Assembly: GCA_023475165.1 (NCBI GenBank) | Contig: JAMCWA010000060.1 | Span: forward strand, 1 to 64,000 | Length of the DNA: 64,000 nt | Origin: Bacillota bacterium | GTDB lineage: Bacteria; Bacillota; Sulfobacillia; JAMCWA01 | Direction: 5' to 3' | Shown here: one piece after another, positions 29,429 to 36,559 of the stretch | How positions within the stretch are numbered: the stretch's first letter is position 1 | Layout: every line of letters starts with the position of its first letter | Made by a program: the position numbers and the translations under genes | The notes under the pieces: generated by a model | Told to the model about the DNA's origin: nothing | Database searches by the model: none | What the model saw: the letters and a program-made list of their open reading frames with translations, nothing else

Positions 29429-29688
29429 GAGAGACCGCTGAAAATGCCCGCATCTGCTCTGGCGTTCCGGCGGCTTGGAGCTCAACAAGGCAGTTTTCAG
29501 GAAGTCCCCCATGCCACCTTTGGCGGCGCCATCAAGTACAGTAGCAGGATGGCGACGGGCGGGCGATTGTCGGTAAAGGGATTCACCGACCCGGGTGCCG
29601 CATACGGCAAAGCGAGGCCTGGAGTCCACGGCGACAGGATGTCGCCGAGCGCCGCCCTGGAAGCAGCTGGTTTGTTTCAGGGGAGATT
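29429..29688. repeat. Composite repeat: modular left end followed by an inverted class B element
   Basis: GAGAGACCGCTGAAAATGCC (29429-29448) and GCATCTGC are the shared left end, then CGTTCCGGCGGCTTGGAGCTC comes from the type-1 interior. From about 29505 (CCCCCATGCCACCTTTGGCGG) to GGAAGCAGCTGG and TTTGTTTCAGGGG the sequence is the reverse complement of a class B element, shortened in the middle. Frames across it resemble frames in the other class B copies and are not genes. Confidence 0.75.
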
Positions 29689-29696
29689 GTTAAAGA

Positions 29697-30956
29697 TCAC
29701 GCGCCTTCACCGTACCCCTTGGCCAATCGTCCATAGAGCCGAGCGCTTGGCCGCGGCATCCGCTCCTGTGTAGCAAAGTCCACTTCCAGCAGCCCGAAAC
29801 GAGCCCGGTAGCCCTCCGCCCATTCGAAGTTATCCAGGAGAGACCAGTAAAAATACCCCCGCACATCGGCCCCATCCCCCAGTGCCCTCTCTACCTGGTG
29901 AAGATGCTCCCGCAGGAATCGCTCCCGCTGCCGGTCATCGCCGGTGCTGATACCGTTCTCGGTGATGAGAATGGGTTTACGGTAACGCTTCAGGGCCATC
30001 AGCAGGCGATAGAGCCCTTCCGGGTAGACCTCCCATCCCAGGTCGTTGGTCTCACTCCCCTCTCTGACCCTCATCCGGGCAAAGAGGGTGGTCGGACTGC
30101 GGAGATCAAAACTAATCATGTCCCGCGAATAGTAGTTTACCCCCATGAAGTCCTGGGTTCCGGCCAGGTCATTCACTCCTTGCCCCCAGCCGAAGGGAAC
30201 CTTTAGACGCCCCCTTTCCGCCGAATCGGTAAAGGCCCAGTTAAAGATGTAATCCAATAGCCGCGCCGACAACCGGTCCAGCCAAGAAGTGGACCGCAGG
30301 GGATCGATGATCCGGTAATGTTTGGCCAGACCCACCAGCGCTCCGGGATGGGCCTCTTTGAGACGACGGTAAGACCGCCCATGGGCTAAAAGGAGGTGAC
30401 GGGCGACCTTGAGGGTTTCCGCCAGATTCTTGTGACCCGGCGGCCAAAGCCCGAGGAGGAAGCCCTGAGTGGCCAGGACCATGGGTTCATTGATAGTCAC
30501 CCAATAAGTAACTTCCTTACCCAGGGCCCTCGCCACCTCTTTGGTGTAGCGGTCAAAGAGGGAAACTACCTCCGGATTGAGGAAGCCGCCGGCCTCCTTC
30601 AACCAGCGCGGGATCGTGAAATGGTGCAAGGTCACCACCGGCTCAATACCCCGGGCCTTTAAGGCAGCAATCATTTCTCCGTAATGATCTATCGCTGGAG
30701 TAGAGAACTGGTCTGGTCCCGGTTCAAGGCGGCTCCATTCCAGGGAGAAGCGATAGGCGTTCAGACCTAAGGCCGCCATCATCTCGATATCCTCGAGAAA
30801 GCGGTGATAGTGGTCACAGGCCTCCCCTGACCGCTGTCCGGCATAGATTCGCCCAGTTTGCTCCTCCCATTCCCACCAGTCGTTGTTCCGGTTATCCCCT
30901 TCCACTTGATGGGAGGAGGTGGCTGTGCCCCAGAGAAAACCGGGCGGAAAGGCCAT
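29697..30956 (-). CDS. GH1 family beta-glycosidase
   Basis: A 419-residue family 1 glycoside hydrolase hydrolysing beta-glucosides or beta-galactosides by a retaining mechanism. N-terminal GFLWGTATSSHQVEG binds sugar; Glu157 in TINEPM is the acid/base and Glu333 in ITENGIS the nucleophile; WSLLDNFEWAEGY lies near the end. There is no signal peptide, so it acts inside the cell on imported oligosaccharides. ATG 30956 follows GAGGTG and begins the normal GH1 N-terminus; upstream in-frame codons are unlikely to be used. No sugar transporter is adjacent. Confidence 0.92.
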   Translation of the reverse strand: MAFPPGFLWGTATSSHQVEGDNRNNDWWEWEEQTGRIYAGQRSGEACDHYHRFLEDIEMMAALGLNAYRFSLEWSRLEPGPDQFSTPAIDHYGEMIAALKARGIEPVVTLHHFTIPRWLKEAGGFLNPEVVSLFDRYTKEVARALGKEVTYWVTINEPMVLATQGFLLGLWPPGHKNLAETLKVARHLLLAHGRSYRRLKEAHPGALVGLAKHYRIIDPLRSTSWLDRLSARLLDYIFNWAFTDSAERGRLKVPFGWGQGVNDLAGTQDFMGVNYYSRDMISFDLRSPTTLFARMRVREGSETNDLGWEVYPEGLYRLLMALKRYRKPILITENGISTGDDRQRERFLREHLHQVERALGDGADVRGYFYWSLLDNFEWAEGYRARFGLLEVDFATQERMPRPSARLYGRLAKGYGEGA

Positions 30957-31146
30957 CCTGAACACCTCTTTCCGGTCGGCCGTCGATTTTACCTGTGGCT
31001 GAGGCGACACCCGGATCTAAACACCCTAAAAGACTTCGACAGGCGAAAGAAGATTCCTGCTGGCAAAAGACCTCCGGGAAGACCTTTTGACCCACCGACA
31101 GGCATTCACCCGCCAATGATTTTCTTCTAAGTACGCGCCATAAGCT

Positions 31147-32505
31147 TCAGATCTGCCGCAAGAGCCGGTGAGCCATCTTTTCCGCCCGCCGGGCCACTCC
31201 CTGCTCATCCATGGCTGCAAATACCCCATCCCGGTAGATCACGCGACCATTGACCACGGTCATATCCACCGGGCGGTTGATCCCCACCACCGCCGGGATG
31301 GTGACCGGGTCTTCCAGGGTCCCGGCCATTTCCAGACGGTCAGTCGATACTATAAACAGGTCGCCGGCTTTGCCAATAGCCAGAACACCGATGTCGTCCC
31401 TCCCCAAAAGGCGGGCACTGCCTCTGGTGGCCAGGGCCAGGATCTCCTCCGCAGTAGGGGCCTCTCCCCCATACTGCAGGCGGTGGAGCAGGTAGGCCGT
31501 CCTGATCTCAGCCAGCAGGTCAGATCCATCGTTGCTGGCGCTGCCGTCTACTGCTAAACCCACCGGCACCCCCTGTTTCAACATTTTCGGGAGCCTGACC
31601 ACCCCAGAGGAAAGCTTCATATTGGAGACGGGGCAATGGGCCACACCCGTTCCCGTGAAAGCCATCCTTTGGAGCTCATCATCGTTGAGATAGATGCCGT
31701 GGGCATACCAGACGTCCTCACCCAGCCAGCCAACCTCTTCCATGTAGTCCAGGGGACGCCGGCCCGTGGTGGCCAGGCAAAAGCGCTCTTCGTCCTTAGT
31801 TTCCGCCAGGTGGGTATGGAGCCGCACCCCGTAGGCGCGGGCCAGGGCGGCGCTCTCCCGCAGCAGGTCAGCAGTAACGGAGAAAGGTGAGCAGGGAGCC
31901 AGGGCGACCCGGGTCATCGCCAGGGGAGCCGGGTCATGGTAGGTCTCAATGAGACGTTGGGAATCCTTCAAGATGACAGCACTGGATTGGACCAGGTCGT
32001 CCGGGGGCAACCCTCCTGCGGATTCTCCCAGGGACATCCCCCCCCTGGTGGCGTGAAAACGGATTCCCAGGGTTTGGGCCGCTTCGATCTGACGATCGAT
32101 GAGGTCCCCCTGGCCAGGCGGGAAAACATAATGGTGGTCGGCGGAGGTGGTGCACCCATAGCGTACCAGCTCCCCCAGTCCCACCTGGGCGGCGGTGTAA
32201 ACCATTTCTCCGTCGATTCCCCGCCAAAGCCGGTAGAGTATTTTCAACCAGTCAAAGAGCTCCATCCTTTGAACCCGGGGCAGGTTGCGGGTCAGAACCT
32301 GGTATAGGTGGTGGTGGGTATTGACCAGGCCCGGGTAAACTATCCTTCCCTTGGCCGCCACCACCTCGTCCGCTTGGGTCCATAACCCCTCCCCGATGGC
32401 CTCAATCTGCCCGTCGCGGATAAAGATGGAGGCATCCCGCAAAAGCGGCTGGGATTCATCCATGGTCACAATGTAGGACGCGTCCTTGATAAGTAGCGTA
32501 CTCAT
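31147..32505 (-). CDS. 8-oxoguanine deaminase-like amidohydrolase
   Basis: A 452-residue zinc amidohydrolase of the cytosine-deaminase/AtzA-SsnA subgroup. Metal His are in NTHHHLYQ (63-70), then HTHLAETKDEE, AHGIYLNDDE and the Asp in AVDGSASNDGSD. The NTHHHLYQ-TLTRNLP-like start, LFDWLKILYRLWRGID and the SASNDGSDLL tail are close to enzymes annotated as 8-oxoguanine deaminases, which make urate from 8-oxoguanine; a related purine or triazine deaminase is possible. ATG 32505 follows GGAGGTG. It is transcribed away from the SDR gene. Confidence 0.82.
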   Translation of the reverse strand: MSTLLIKDASYIVTMDESQPLLRDASIFIRDGQIEAIGEGLWTQADEVVAAKGRIVYPGLVNTHHHLYQVLTRNLPRVQRMELFDWLKILYRLWRGIDGEMVYTAAQVGLGELVRYGCTTSADHHYVFPPGQGDLIDRQIEAAQTLGIRFHATRGGMSLGESAGGLPPDDLVQSSAVILKDSQRLIETYHDPAPLAMTRVALAPCSPFSVTADLLRESAALARAYGVRLHTHLAETKDEERFCLATTGRRPLDYMEEVGWLGEDVWYAHGIYLNDDELQRMAFTGTGVAHCPVSNMKLSSGVVRLPKMLKQGVPVGLAVDGSASNDGSDLLAEIRTAYLLHRLQYGGEAPTAEEILALATRGSARLLGRDDIGVLAIGKAGDLFIVSTDRLEMAGTLEDPVTIPAVVGINRPVDMTVVNGRVIYRDGVFAAMDEQGVARRAEKMAHRLLRQI

Positions 32506-32649
32506 GAGCACCTCCAAATTGGTCGAGGCAAGTATCCCGGGTATCCCAAAAACAGAAGGAGAAAACTCATCCTACGGCGAATTGTAATGCTGTGACTGTT
32601 TTTGTGCAACCTCTGCCAGGACAAACAACCATGAAGGAGGGGGACCCCG

Positions 32650-33411
32650 ATGTTGGACTTGAAAGGAAAAACCGCCCTGGTCACCGGGGCTAGCAGTGGT
32701 ATCGGTCAGGCCACAGTACGCCGGTTGGTTCAGGCCGGCGGCCGGGTCATCGTCGCCGCCCGTCGCACCGAAAGACTGGCGGCCTTGCGGGAAGAACTTG
32801 GTGATGCTCTTTTCCCTATCACCCTTGACGTCAGGCAGCGGGAACACGTTGAAAAGATCCTCGGTGAGCTACCAACGGAATGGTCAGCCATAAGTATCCT
32901 GGTCAACAACGCCGGCCTGGCCCTGGGACTGGAAAAACTGGCCGAAGCGAATGTAGCCGACTGGGAGGGGATGATTGATACAAACGTAAAAGGCCTCCTC
33001 TATGTCACACACACCATCCTACCAGGGATGCTGGCCCGCGGCGAGGGGCATATCATAAACCTCGGCTCCATCGCCGGCCACGAGGCTTACCCGGGAGGCA
33101 GCGTCTACTGTGCCACAAAATCCAGTGTCCATGCCATTTCGGAGTCCCTACGAAAGGAGCTGGTCGATACCCCCCTTCGAGTTACGGAAATCTCGCCCGG
33201 GATGGTCGAGACGGAATTCAGCCTAGTGCGTTTCCACGGCGACAAAGACCGGGCGGCGAGGGTGTACCATGGTGTGGAACCCCTCACCGCCGACGATATT
33301 GCCGACGCTATACTCTACGCGGCCACCCGTCCTCCTCATGTGAACATTAACGAGATGATCATTATGGCTACCAACCAGGCGGGGGCAACCATCGTTTCTC
33401 GAAAGCAGTAA
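32650..33411 (+). CDS. Short-chain dehydrogenase, YdfG-like (3-hydroxy acid / serine dehydrogenase type)
   Basis: A 253-residue SDR with the cofactor loop TGASSGIG (12-19), Arg after the second strand (AARRTERL) suggesting NADP, NNAG (86-89) and the triad Ser140, Tyr153, Lys157. The C-terminus, VYHGVEPLTADDIADAI and PPHVNINEMIIMATNQA, is characteristic of the YdfG-like group acting on L-allo-threonine, serine or 3-hydroxypropionate. GGAGGGGGA precedes ATG 32650. Confidence 0.9.
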   Translation: MLDLKGKTALVTGASSGIGQATVRRLVQAGGRVIVAARRTERLAALREELGDALFPITLDVRQREHVEKILGELPTEWSAISILVNNAGLALGLEKLAEANVADWEGMIDTNVKGLLYVTHTILPGMLARGEGHIINLGSIAGHEAYPGGSVYCATKSSVHAISESLRKELVDTPLRVTEISPGMVETEFSLVRFHGDKDRAARVYHGVEPLTADDIADAILYAATRPPHVNINEMIIMATNQAGATIVSRKQ

Positions 33412-33580
33412 GCTCCGTCAGTGGCCAACCTCCAGACCAGTTTAGCGGACGGTCAGGAGCGACTCCACCTCAGTAAGAAGACTGCCCAGCGCACTGCAGG
33501 GCGCATGAAACATCGCGAATCACCTCTCCCCCTGCTAAAGATGGACAGCCGCCTTATGCGTAGAAAAAAAGCGTGCAAAA

Positions 33581-33600
33581 AGCCGCAATCCCTTGCGGCT
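33581..33600 (-). terminator. Terminator hairpin after the tRNA-Val fragment
   Basis: Perfect 8-bp stem AGCCGCAA / TTGCGGCT with a 4-nt loop, followed on the minus strand by TTTT (33580-33577). It follows the tRNA-Val-like fragment in the same arrangement as the terminator behind the intact tRNA-Val. Confidence 0.6.
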
Positions 33601-33607
33601 TTAGTTT

Positions 33608-33643
33608 TCCTAGTGGGCGGTACTGGAATCGAACCTGTTGGCC
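33608..33643 (-). pseudogene. 3' fragment of a tRNA-Val gene
   Basis: On the minus strand ACAGGTTCGATTCCAGTACC and GCCCAC repeat the T arm and 3' acceptor strand of the intact tRNA-Val 120 bp away (one T-stem change), and the following AGGAAAA is shared too. The D arm, anticodon arm and 5' acceptor are absent. It is a partial tandem duplication or a relic of recombination at the tRNA 3' end. The rest of the 33412-33732 interval holds no gene I can support. Confidence 0.7.
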
Positions 33644-33690
33644 AGCGGCACACAAGCCAAAAGCCCGCACAATATACGCACACATAAGAC

Positions 33691-33717
33691 AAAAAAGCCC
33701 GGGGCGATAAACCCCGG
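33691..33717 (-). terminator. Terminator of the tRNA-Glu/tRNA-Val transcript
   Basis: CCGGGG (33717-33712) pairs with CCCCGG (33704-33699) and is followed by GC and six T residues (33696-33691). Confidence 0.75.
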
Positions 33718-33732
33718 AAGCCTTGATTTTCC

Positions 33733-33807
33733 TGGTGGGCGGTACAGGAATCGAACCTGTGACCTCTTGAATGTGAGTCAAGCGCTCTACCGCTGAGCCA
33801 ACCGCCC
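33733..33807 (-). tRNA. tRNA-Val (anticodon CAC)
   Basis: Full cloverleaf, 75 nt including encoded CCA. The acceptor GGGCGGT pairs with ACCGCCC, the anticodon loop is CTCACAT, the T arm is ACAGG-TTCGATT-CCTGT, and the discriminator is A. It is transcribed after tRNA-Glu and 6 nt from it. Confidence 0.95.
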
Positions 33808-33813
33808 GTTAAT

Positions 33814-33889
33814 TGGTGACCCCATCGGGATTCGAACCCGAGTTACCACCTTGAAAGAGTGGTGTCCTAGGCCTCTAGACCATGGGGCC
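33814..33889 (-). tRNA. tRNA-Glu (anticodon TTC)
   Basis: Full cloverleaf, 76 nt including CCA. The acceptor GGCCCCA pairs with TGGGGTC (one G-U), the anticodon loop is CTTTCAA and the T arm is CTCGGG/CCCGA with TTCGAAT. It is first in the two-tRNA transcript, about 10 nt after the predicted start. Confidence 0.95.
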
Positions 33890-33905
33890 TTTTAGAACAC
33901 CAATC

Positions 33906-33934
33906 ATTATAACTTAAAGCAGAAGCAAGATCAA
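33906..33934 (-). promoter_or_regulatory. Sigma-A promoter of the tRNA-Glu/tRNA-Val unit
   Basis: On the minus strand TTGATC (33934-33929), a 17-nt spacer and TATAAT (33911-33906), just before the tRNA-Glu 5' end. Confidence 0.8.
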
Positions 33935-34180
33935 GGGGCAAAATATGCCCAGTGCGAACCGAGTTAACCTTATGCCGACAAAAGCACCAACACATGAAGA
34001 TTTCTAAGGATAACGGTGCCGTCTGATTCTACAGCGTTGGATGCTTCGCGAGTGGCCTAGGGTAGCATTTGGGCGGACGCTGATCCGGATGACAGTTTGA
34101 ACTGCACCGGGCCAAGGAGCGGTGGGCCGGTCGGGCAACTGACCGCTCTGATGCGGCTGGCACCGGCACATGGCACATCA
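33935..34180. other. Intergenic stretch without recognised features
   Basis: About 245 bp between the tRNA-Glu promoter and the next repeat. I see no gene-like frame, no RNA I recognise and no strong terminator. It ends at the CTAG that starts the repeat at 34181. Confidence 0.5.
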
Positions 34181-34517
34181 CTAGGAGACCGCTGGAGCAC
34201 AAGTGTCAATGGCCACTTCAAACAAAACACCCATCTGCGTGTCAGGCGGGCTTCCGCCCGCCTCCGCTAGGGGGGCACGCCCCCCTTCGGCGGCACCTAA
34301 CGATGCCTGAGCACCCCCTAATGTCTGGGGGAGTCCCTCCCCTAGACCCCCTGGCGGCGCTGACGCGCCGTCCGGCGGCTCCTCGCTCAACGTAGCACAG
34401 TACGCCTCGCCTCGGAGCCTTGTCGCTCCTAGCATCTGGGCTGCTTTGAGGTCTTGCCCCAACGGTATCTCAAGTGGGTTAACCACTCAAACCGCAGTTC
34501 GTCAGCACTCTCCTAGG
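34181..34517 (+). repeat. Modular repeat element with type-1 interior and a GC-rich hairpin insert
   Basis: Bounded by CTAGGAGACCGCTG (34181-34194) and CAGCACTCTCCTAG (34503-34516). The left-end block is split: after CCGCTG come about 28 foreign bases (34195-34222), then AAAACACCCATCTGCGTGTC resumes it. From about 34243 to 34370 an insert forms several strong hairpins (GGCGGGC-TTCC-GCCCGCC; GGGGGGCACGCCCCCC; CCCCC ... GGGGG). The type-1 interior and right end then follow as at 21047-21231. No protein is encoded. Confidence 0.8.
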
Positions 34518-34599
34518 CGATTGGCGCGTCGCCCGCCGGTGCCTTCCCCGGCCGTTTCGCTTCGGCAACCTGCACCGCCGGTCCTGCTGGAGGTACTCA

Positions 34600-34627
34600 C
34601 AAAGAACTCCCTGCAGAAAGCAGGGAG
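34600..34627 (-). terminator. Terminator after the CAT-anticodon tRNA
   Basis: Perfect 8-bp stem CTCCCTGC / GCAGGGAG with a 5-nt loop, followed on the minus strand by TTCTTTGTG. Confidence 0.7.
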
Positions 34628-34636
34628 ATAATGCAC

Positions 34637-34714
34637 TGGTGCGCCCGGTAGGTCTCGAACCTACAAAACCGTCCGGTTATGAGCCGGATGCTCTACCAGT
34701 TGAGCTACGGGCGC
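34637..34714 (-). tRNA. tRNA with anticodon CAT (Met elongator or lysidine-modified Ile)
   Basis: Cloverleaf of 78 nt including CCA. The acceptor GCGCCCG pairs with CGGGCGC, the D loop is AACTGGTA, the anticodon arm is TCCGG-CTCATAA-CCGGA and the T arm GTAGG-TTCGAGA-CCTAC, with discriminator A. The variable loop (CGGTTTT) has seven bases instead of the usual four or five. CAT can read Met, or Ile after lysidine modification; the GGCTCATAACC context occurs in both, so I leave the identity open. Confidence 0.88.
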
Positions 34715-34906
34715 TTAAAGCTTAAAAGGTTGTTTCGTAACAAAGCCGCCGGACTGGGGAACTTTTACGGATAGGTTAAAGTGATACCTCAGCCCAAGAC
34801 TCATCAGGCGTTGACTACGTCCTGCCTCGGGAGTATCGCGTCCTGACTTGACCTGACCACCCAGCCGAAGCATTAGTGCCATCATACAGCGACTTGCACA
34901 AGTAGA
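34715..34906 (-). ncRNA. Untranslated ~185-nt leader between a strong promoter and the CAT tRNA
   Basis: A near-perfect promoter at 34907-34935 would start a transcript about 185 nt upstream of the tRNA, much longer than the ~10-nt and ~20-nt leaders of the other tRNAs here. The segment can fold locally (TCAGG with CCTGA, GACGCG-rich inner part). I see no start codon with a ribosome binding site in it. It matches no riboswitch, T-box, 6S or SRP RNA I can recognise. It may be an independent small RNA or a processed leader. Confidence 0.4.
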
Positions 34907-34935
34907 ATTATAGCACAGCTTCCGTTGCATTTCAA
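34907..34935 (-). promoter_or_regulatory. Sigma-A promoter upstream of the CAT tRNA leader
   Basis: On the minus strand TTGAAA (34935-34930), exactly 17 nt, then TATAAT (34912-34907). Confidence 0.8.
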
Positions 34936-34964
34936 CTGAATCGCCTGGCGCTTTGGAAGACCAA

Positions 34965-34992
34965 AAGAAAAAGCCCAGCTTTTCGTGGGCTT
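34965..34992 (-). terminator. Terminator of tRNA-Asn
   Basis: AAGCCCA pairs with TGGGCTT (34992-34986 with 34977-34971) around an 8-nt loop and is followed by TTTCTTTT. Textbook form. Confidence 0.85.
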
Positions 34993-35000
34993 CGTTGATC

Positions 35001-35075
35001 TGGCTCCCCGAGCAGGGCTCGAACCTGCAACCCTCCGGTTAACAGCCGGATGCTCTACCATTGAGCTATCGAGGA
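35001..35075 (-). tRNA. tRNA-Asn (anticodon GTT)
   Basis: Cloverleaf of 75 nt with CCA. The 5' end TCCTCGATAGCTCAATGGTA is typical of tRNA-Asn, the anticodon loop is CTGTTAA, the T arm GCAGG-TTCGAGC-CCTGC and the discriminator G. Confidence 0.95.
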
Positions 35076-35099
35076 ATGTAATTTATATTTGCATCAGTA

Positions 35100-35127
35100 A
35101 TTATAGCAAAGATGGCGACACAGTCAA
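35100..35127 (-). promoter_or_regulatory. Sigma-A promoter of tRNA-Asn
   Basis: On the minus strand TTGACT (35127-35122), 16 nt, TATAAT (35105-35100), about 18 nt before the tRNA 5' end. Confidence 0.75.
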
Positions 35128-35261
35128 TCCCCTTTTTGAAGATCGCCCATTACAAAATCAGCCAGGACACCCGGTCAGGTTGGTGCAAGACAACCCCAAT
35201 CTGGCGGATCTTTCCAAGGTATCGCGACATCTCCGCCACCTGTCGGCCGGCATAAAAAGAC

Positions 35262-36398
35262 TCATTCCAGAAAATCCTTCAACTTCTTACTCCGACTGGG
35301 ATGGCGCAACTTGCGCAGGGCTTTGGCCTCAATCTGCCGGATCCGCTCCCGGGTGACCCCGAAAACCTGCCCAACCTCCTCCAGGGTCCGACTGCGCCCA
35401 TCATCCAAACCGAAGCGCAAACGCAAGACCCTTTCCTCTCTGGGAGTAAGGGAGTCTAAGACCTCCTCCAACTGCTCCCGCAGCAGGGTGAAGGAAGCCC
35501 CCTCCGCCGGTGCCGGGGAGTCTTCGTCTTCAATGAAGTCCCCCAGGTGACTGTCCTCTTCTTCTCCGATGGGGGTCTCCAGGGAAACGGGCTCCTGAGC
35601 GATCTTCATAATCTCCCGGACGCGCTCCACCGGGATCTCCATCTCCTGGCCGATCTCCTCCGGGGTGGGTTCCCGGCCCAACTCCTGCAGAAGCTGCCGG
35701 GAAACGCGGATCAACTTGTTAATCGTCTCCACCATATGGACGGGAATGCGGATCGTGCGAGCCTGATCGGCGATGGCCCGGGTGATAGCCTGCCGGATCC
35801 ACCAGGTGGCATAGGTGCTGAATTTATATCCTTTCCGATAGTCAAATTTCTCCACAGCCTTGATCAGCCCCAGGTTCCCTTCCTGGATCAGATCCAAAAA
35901 GAGCATCCCGCGGCCGACATAGCGTTTGGCGATGCTAACTACTAGCCGCAGGTTGGCTTCCGCCAGGCGGCGTTTGGCCTCCTCATCGCCTTTCTCAATC
36001 CGCTTGGCCAACTCGACTTCCTCTTCCGCCGTAAGAAGGGATACCCGTCCGATCTCCTTGAGATACATCCGTACCGGGTCATCAATGCTAATGCCCTCGG
36101 GCGCACTGAGGTCGATCTCCACCTCTTCCGGGACGGGCTGAGGCTCCAGTTCGGCTTCCAGGCCCGGCTCCAACGCCGTATCCAGCTCCGGTTCCCCCAG
36201 GGCCGCCTCCGCCGTTTTCCCGTTGGGGAGAACGTCAATTCCCATCTCAGCCAGAGACTCATAGATCTCGTCTATTTGTTCAGGGGAAAGCTCTACTCCC
36301 TGCAAAGTGTCCATGATCTCGGAATAGCTCAACGAGCCCCGCTTCTTGCCCCGGGCGATCAGTTCTTTAAAGGCTTCCATTTTCCCTACGTTTTCCAA
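35262..36398 (-). CDS. rpoD: Primary sigma factor SigA (RpoD)
   Basis: A 378-residue housekeeping sigma factor. Region 1.1 is at the N-terminus ([25 protein letters not shown]), region 1.2 has [17 protein letters not shown], regions 2.1-2.4 run through [60 protein letters not shown], region 3 has [14 protein letters not shown], and region 4.2 ends with the helix-turn-helix [30 protein letters not shown]. It reads the TTGACA/TATAAT promoters seen here. TTG 36398 follows GGAGGGGG. It lies downstream of dnaG in the usual order. Confidence 0.97.
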   Translation of the reverse strand: MENVGKMEAFKELIARGKKRGSLSYSEIMDTLQGVELSPEQIDEIYESLAEMGIDVLPNGKTAEAALGEPELDTALEPGLEAELEPQPVPEEVEIDLSAPEGISIDDPVRMYLKEIGRVSLLTAEEEVELAKRIEKGDEEAKRRLAEANLRLVVSIAKRYVGRGMLFLDLIQEGNLGLIKAVEKFDYRKGYKFSTYATWWIRQAITRAIADQARTIRIPVHMVETINKLIRVSRQLLQELGREPTPEEIGQEMEIPVERVREIMKIAQEPVSLETPIGEEEDSHLGDFIEDEDSPAPAEGASFTLLREQLEEVLDSLTPREERVLRLRFGLDDGRSRTLEEVGQVFGVTRERIRQIEAKALRKLRHPSRSKKLKDFLE

Positions 36399-36448
36399 GA
36401 TGCTTCCCCCCTCCCCTCACCCTGGGCCCCCAGATCCTTTGCGGCCTC

Positions 36449-36530
36449 AGGAGACCGCTGAAAAACCCCCACATGCGTGGCGCAATTCGCCAGGAGAGCT
36501 TTTCTTGTTAAGATGTTGTTTCTGGTGAAC
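36449..36530 (+). repeat. Modular repeat left end plus one class C hairpin unit
   Basis: AGGAGACCGCTGAAAAACCC (36449-36468) and the rest of the left end lead into a class C unit, with arms TTCGCCAG (36485-36492) and CTGGTGAA (36521-36528) forming 8 bp with one G-U pair. No right end is seen. It sits in the 161 bp between dnaG and rpoD, so it would be transcribed with them. Confidence 0.65.
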
Positions 36531-36559
36531 GCAGGTTCGGCGGAGTTTTCCATATTATT

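Noticed and set aside
33608-33807. Integrated element bounded by tRNA-Val attachment sites
   Set aside because: Only about 90 bp lie between the repeat and the tRNA and no integrase or phage gene is present.
34732-34808. CTGATGAG and CGAAAC on the minus strand, reminiscent of a hammerhead ribozyme core, in the CAT-tRNA leader
   Set aside because: The bases next to the two motifs do not pair to form stem II, and stem III with a cleavage site is not found; the motifs are about 65 nt apart.
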